From positions 1-6,783 of the forward strand of contig QGUQ01000105.1 in assembly GCA_003242195.1 (NCBI GenBank): a stretch of 6,783 nt of DNA. The letters run 5' to 3'. The notes beneath the pieces are model-generated. The model saw only the letters and a program-made list of their open reading frames with translations. It was not told the origin of the DNA and did not search any database. Of the stretch, positions 4,916 through 6,783 are shown one piece after another. Made by a program: the position numbers and the translations under genes. Position 1 is the first letter of the stretch. Each line of letters begins with the position of its first letter. This DNA is from Bacillota bacterium (GTDB taxonomy: Bacteria; Bacillota; Sulfobacillia; Thermaerobacterales; Thermaerobacteraceae).

Positions 4916-6625
4916 ATGGCGGAGTTCATCGACCGGGTACGGGAGGCGCGAGAGCAGATCGCAGGCGCGTTGCGGGCCGCCGCCGCAGCGGCGGTGGCGG
5001 CCGGTGAGTTGCCGGCCGAGGCGTCGCCCGAGGGCGACGCCTGGCGCGGCATCCAGGTGGAGGTACCCCGGGACCGCAGCCACGGGGACTTCGCCACCAA
5101 CGCCGCCCTGGTCCTGGCGGGGCACGTCCGCCGGACACCGCGCCAGGTGGGGGAGGTGCTGGTGAAGCACCTGCCCGCCGGGGCGTGGATCCGCCGGGCG
5201 GAGGTGGCGGGTCCGGGGTTCATCAACTTCTTCCTGGAAGACGACTGGTGGCGGGACGGCCTGCGGCAGATCCTGGCGGCGGGCGAGGCCTATGGCAATA
5301 CCAACGTGGGCGGCGGGCGCCGGATCCAGGTCGAGTTCGTCAGCGCCAATCCCACGGGTCCCCTGGGCGTGGTCAACGCCCGCGCCGCCGCTCTGGGTGA
5401 CGCCCTGGCCAACGTGTTGGCAGCCGCTGGCTACAGGGTGCAGCGCGAATTCTACATCAACGACGCCGGCACCCAGATCCTCAAGCTGGCCCAGTCGCTG
5501 GAGGCGCGGATTCGCCAGCAGCTGGGCCAGGAGGCGGAGATCCCCGAGGGCGGCTACCCCGGGGAGTACGTGGTGGAGATGGCCCGGGACTTCCTGGCGA
5601 CGGAAGGAGCCGGCGTCCTGGACTTGCCGGAGCAAGAGCGCCATGACCGGTTGGCGCGGTACGCCGTGGAGACCCTGGTGGCCCAGATGCGGACCCAACT
5701 GTCGCGCTTCCGCGTAGAGTTCGACGAGTGGTACCCGGAGACGCGGGTGCGCGCCGAAGGCTATCCAGAGCGGGTGCTGGAGCGCCTGCGGGCTCGCGAC
5801 ATGATCTATGAGCGCGACGGTGCCATCTGGCTCCGCTCCACCGCGGTCGGCGACGTGAAGGACCGGGTGATGGTGCGCCGGAATGGCGAGTACACCTACA
5901 CCCTGGTGGACATCGCCTATCACCTGACCAAGTACGAGCGTGGTTTCGAGCGGGTCATCGACATCTGGGGCCAGGATCATCACGGGCACGTGGTACCCAT
6001 GCAGGCGGCCTTCAAGGCCTTGGGCCTGCCCGATGACTGGTTCGAGGTGCTGCTGACCCAGATGGTGCACCTGGTGCGGGGTGGCCGGGCGGTACGCATG
6101 TCCAAGCGCAAGGGCGAACTGGTGACCATGGCCGAGTTCCTGGACGAGGTCGACGTGGACGCGGCCCGCTACTTCTTCCTGATGCGGTCGCCTGACACGC
6201 ACCTGGACTTCGACCTGGACCTGGCCAACCTGCAGTCGTCCGAGAATCCCGTCTACTACGTCCAGTACGCCCACGCCCGGACCTGCGGCATCCTCCGCCA
6301 GGCCGCCGCCGAGTACGGACTGCGCCCCGACCCGGAAGGGGCTGACCTGTCGTTCCTGGGCGACCCGGCGGAGAGGGAGCTGGCCCGTCGGCTCCTGGAC
6401 ATGCCGGGCGAATTGGCGGCGGCGGCCGAGGCCCGCGAACCGCACCGGCTGACGTATTACCTGAAGGATGTGGCAACGCTGTTCCACCAGTTCTACACCC
6501 GCTGCCGGGTGCTGGGTGAGCCCGAGCCCGTGTGCCGGGCGCGCCTGGTGCTGGTGGATGCGACCCGCCTGGTGCTGCGCCGTGCCCTGGGGCTCTTGGG
6601 GGTCACGGCTCCGGAACGGATGTAA
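4916..6625 (+). CDS. argS: Arginyl-tRNA synthetase (class I) with altered HIGH motif
   Basis: Charges tRNA-Arg with arginine. The 569-aa product is full length: an N-terminal ArgRS domain (about 1-90, with SHGDFATNAAL at 55-65), class I catalytic core (about 134-430) and the alpha-helical DALR anticodon-binding domain (about 450-569), ending in the usual GVTAPERM. The core shows VEFVSANPTGPL, YINDAGTQ, DIWGQDHHGHV, a KMSKS-type loop R394-M-S-K397-R-K-G400, and ENPVYYVQYAHAR. The odd point is the HIGH signature. Where most ArgRS have P-L-H-V-G-H, this one reads P149-L150-G151-V152-V153-N154, so both signature histidines are missing. The reading frame is intact on both sides, and the flanking NPTGPL and AxAALGDALANVL are normal. 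From memory, similar variants occur in some deep-branching bacteria, so it is probably functional. The start follows speB by 2 nt with a strong Shine-Dalgarno; linkage to arginine-consuming polyamine genes is notable. Confidence 0.95.
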   Translation: MAEFIDRVREAREQIAGALRAAAAAAVAAGELPAEASPEGDAWRGIQVEVPRDRSHGDFATNAALVLAGHVRRTPRQVGEVLVKHLPAGAWIRRAEVAGPGFINFFLEDDWWRDGLRQILAAGEAYGNTNVGGGRRIQVEFVSANPTGPLGVVNARAAALGDALANVLAAAGYRVQREFYINDAGTQILKLAQSLEARIRQQLGQEAEIPEGGYPGEYVVEMARDFLATEGAGVLDLPEQERHDRLARYAVETLVAQMRTQLSRFRVEFDEWYPETRVRAEGYPERVLERLRARDMIYERDGAIWLRSTAVGDVKDRVMVRRNGEYTYTLVDIAYHLTKYERGFERVIDIWGQDHHGHVVPMQAAFKALGLPDDWFEVLLTQMVHLVRGGRAVRMSKRKGELVTMAEFLDEVDVDAARYFFLMRSPDTHLDFDLDLANLQSSENPVYYVQYAHARTCGILRQAAAEYGLRPDPEGADLSFLGDPAERELARRLLDMPGELAAAAEAREPHRLTYYLKDVATLFHQFYTRCRVLGEPEPVCRARLVLVDATRLVLRRALGLLGVTAPERM

Positions 6626-6637
6626 GCGGGCGAGTTC

Positions 6638-6642
6638 GGAGG
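6638..6642 (+). promoter_or_regulatory. Ribosome binding site of pyrG
   Basis: GGAGG, continuing as GGAGGGGG, lies 7 nt before the ATG at 6650-6652. It sits in the 24-nt gap after the argS stop. No terminator hairpin is visible in that gap, so read-through from argS is likely. Confidence 0.75.
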
Positions 6643-6649
6643 GGGATCG

Positions 6650-6783
6650 ATGGCGAAGTTCATCTTCGTGACCGGCGGGGTGGTGTCGGCGCTTGGCAAG
6701 GGGATCACGGCGGCCTCGCTAGGGCGGTTGCTGAAGGCTCGCGGCCTGCGCGTGGCGATCCAGAAGATCGACCCGTACATCAA
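6650..6783 (+). CDS. pyrG: CTP synthase, N-terminal part (cut by window edge)
   Basis: Makes CTP from UTP, ATP and glutamine, the last step of de novo pyrimidine nucleotide synthesis. Only the first 44 codons are present; the gene runs off the right edge. What is seen is the start of the synthetase domain: FVTGGVVSALGKG (6-18) with the ATP-binding P-loop and its lysine K17, then GITAASLGRLLKARGL and QKIDPYI, all diagnostic of the family. Position 14 is Ala where Ser is more common, a minor variant. The start is well set by GGAGG 7 nt upstream. It follows argS by 24 nt and probably shares its transcript; argS and pyrG are also near neighbours in many Bacillota, often with rpoE (delta subunit) between them, which is absent here. 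Confidence 0.96.
   Translation, partial: MAKFIFVTGGVVSALGKGITAASLGRLLKARGLRVAIQKIDPYI

Noticed and set aside
5363..5377. ArgRS HIGH change as a sequencing error or frameshift
   Set aside because: The frame is intact before and after, and turning H-V-G-H into G-V-V-N needs several independent base changes, so a simple error is unlikely.
4910..6487. Long minus-strand open frame of 525 codons opposite argS
   Set aside because: It is antisense to a clear ArgRS. High third-position G/C on the coding strand suppresses stop codons on the opposite strand. The translation shows no recognisable domain and no start with a good ribosome binding site.
1..6783. CRISPR arrays, tRNA or rRNA genes, insertion sequences, attachment sites
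   Set aside because: I saw no regularly spaced repeats, no tRNA-like cloverleaf with T-arm signature, no transposase-like product and no terminal inverted repeats. The window is densely filled by housekeeping genes.

Overview
The window looks like a chromosomal segment from a very GC-rich (about 70% by eye), probably thermophilic member of the Bacillota, for example a Thermaerobacter- or Symbiobacterium-like lineage. This assignment is inference. It rests on the high G/C at third codon positions, GTG and TTG starts with strong Shine-Dalgarno sequences, and a gene order resembling the Bacillota arrangement PBP / speE / speB / argS / pyrG.

Layout. Bases 1-119 hold no gene I can support. Bases 120-2324 (minus strand) encode a complete class A (bifunctional) penicillin-binding protein with transglycosylase and transpeptidase motifs intact. 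Bases 2325-2607 form a divergent intergenic region. It has a candidate sigma-A-type promoter facing right, a 15-bp palindrome inside that promoter, a GC-only hairpin and a short tandem repeat. From 2608 to the right edge five plus-strand genes follow closely: pyruvoyl-dependent arginine decarboxylase (TTG start), spermidine synthase-family aminopropyltransferase (GTG start), agmatinase-family ureohydrolase, arginyl-tRNA synthetase, and the first 44 codons of CTP synthase. The gaps are 22, 73, 2 and 24 nt, so one transcription unit is likely.

How the genes work together. The first three enzymes form an arginine-to-polyamine module. The decarboxylase makes agmatine, the ureohydrolase releases urea, and the aminopropyltransferase adds an aminopropyl group from decarboxylated S-adenosylmethionine. 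The order of the last two steps cannot be decided from sequence alone: either agmatine > putrescine > spermidine, or agmatine > N1-aminopropylagmatine > spermidine as known in Thermus and Thermococcus. The AdoMet decarboxylase (SpeD) needed for the aminopropyl donor is not in the window. ArgS downstream uses the same amino acid, arginine, for translation.

The gene content is mostly ordinary, and I see no clearly undescribed system. The points most worth a second look are the ArgRS, whose class I HIGH signature reads G-V-V-N while the rest of the enzyme is intact, and the palindrome placed between the -35 and -10 of the polyamine operon promoter.
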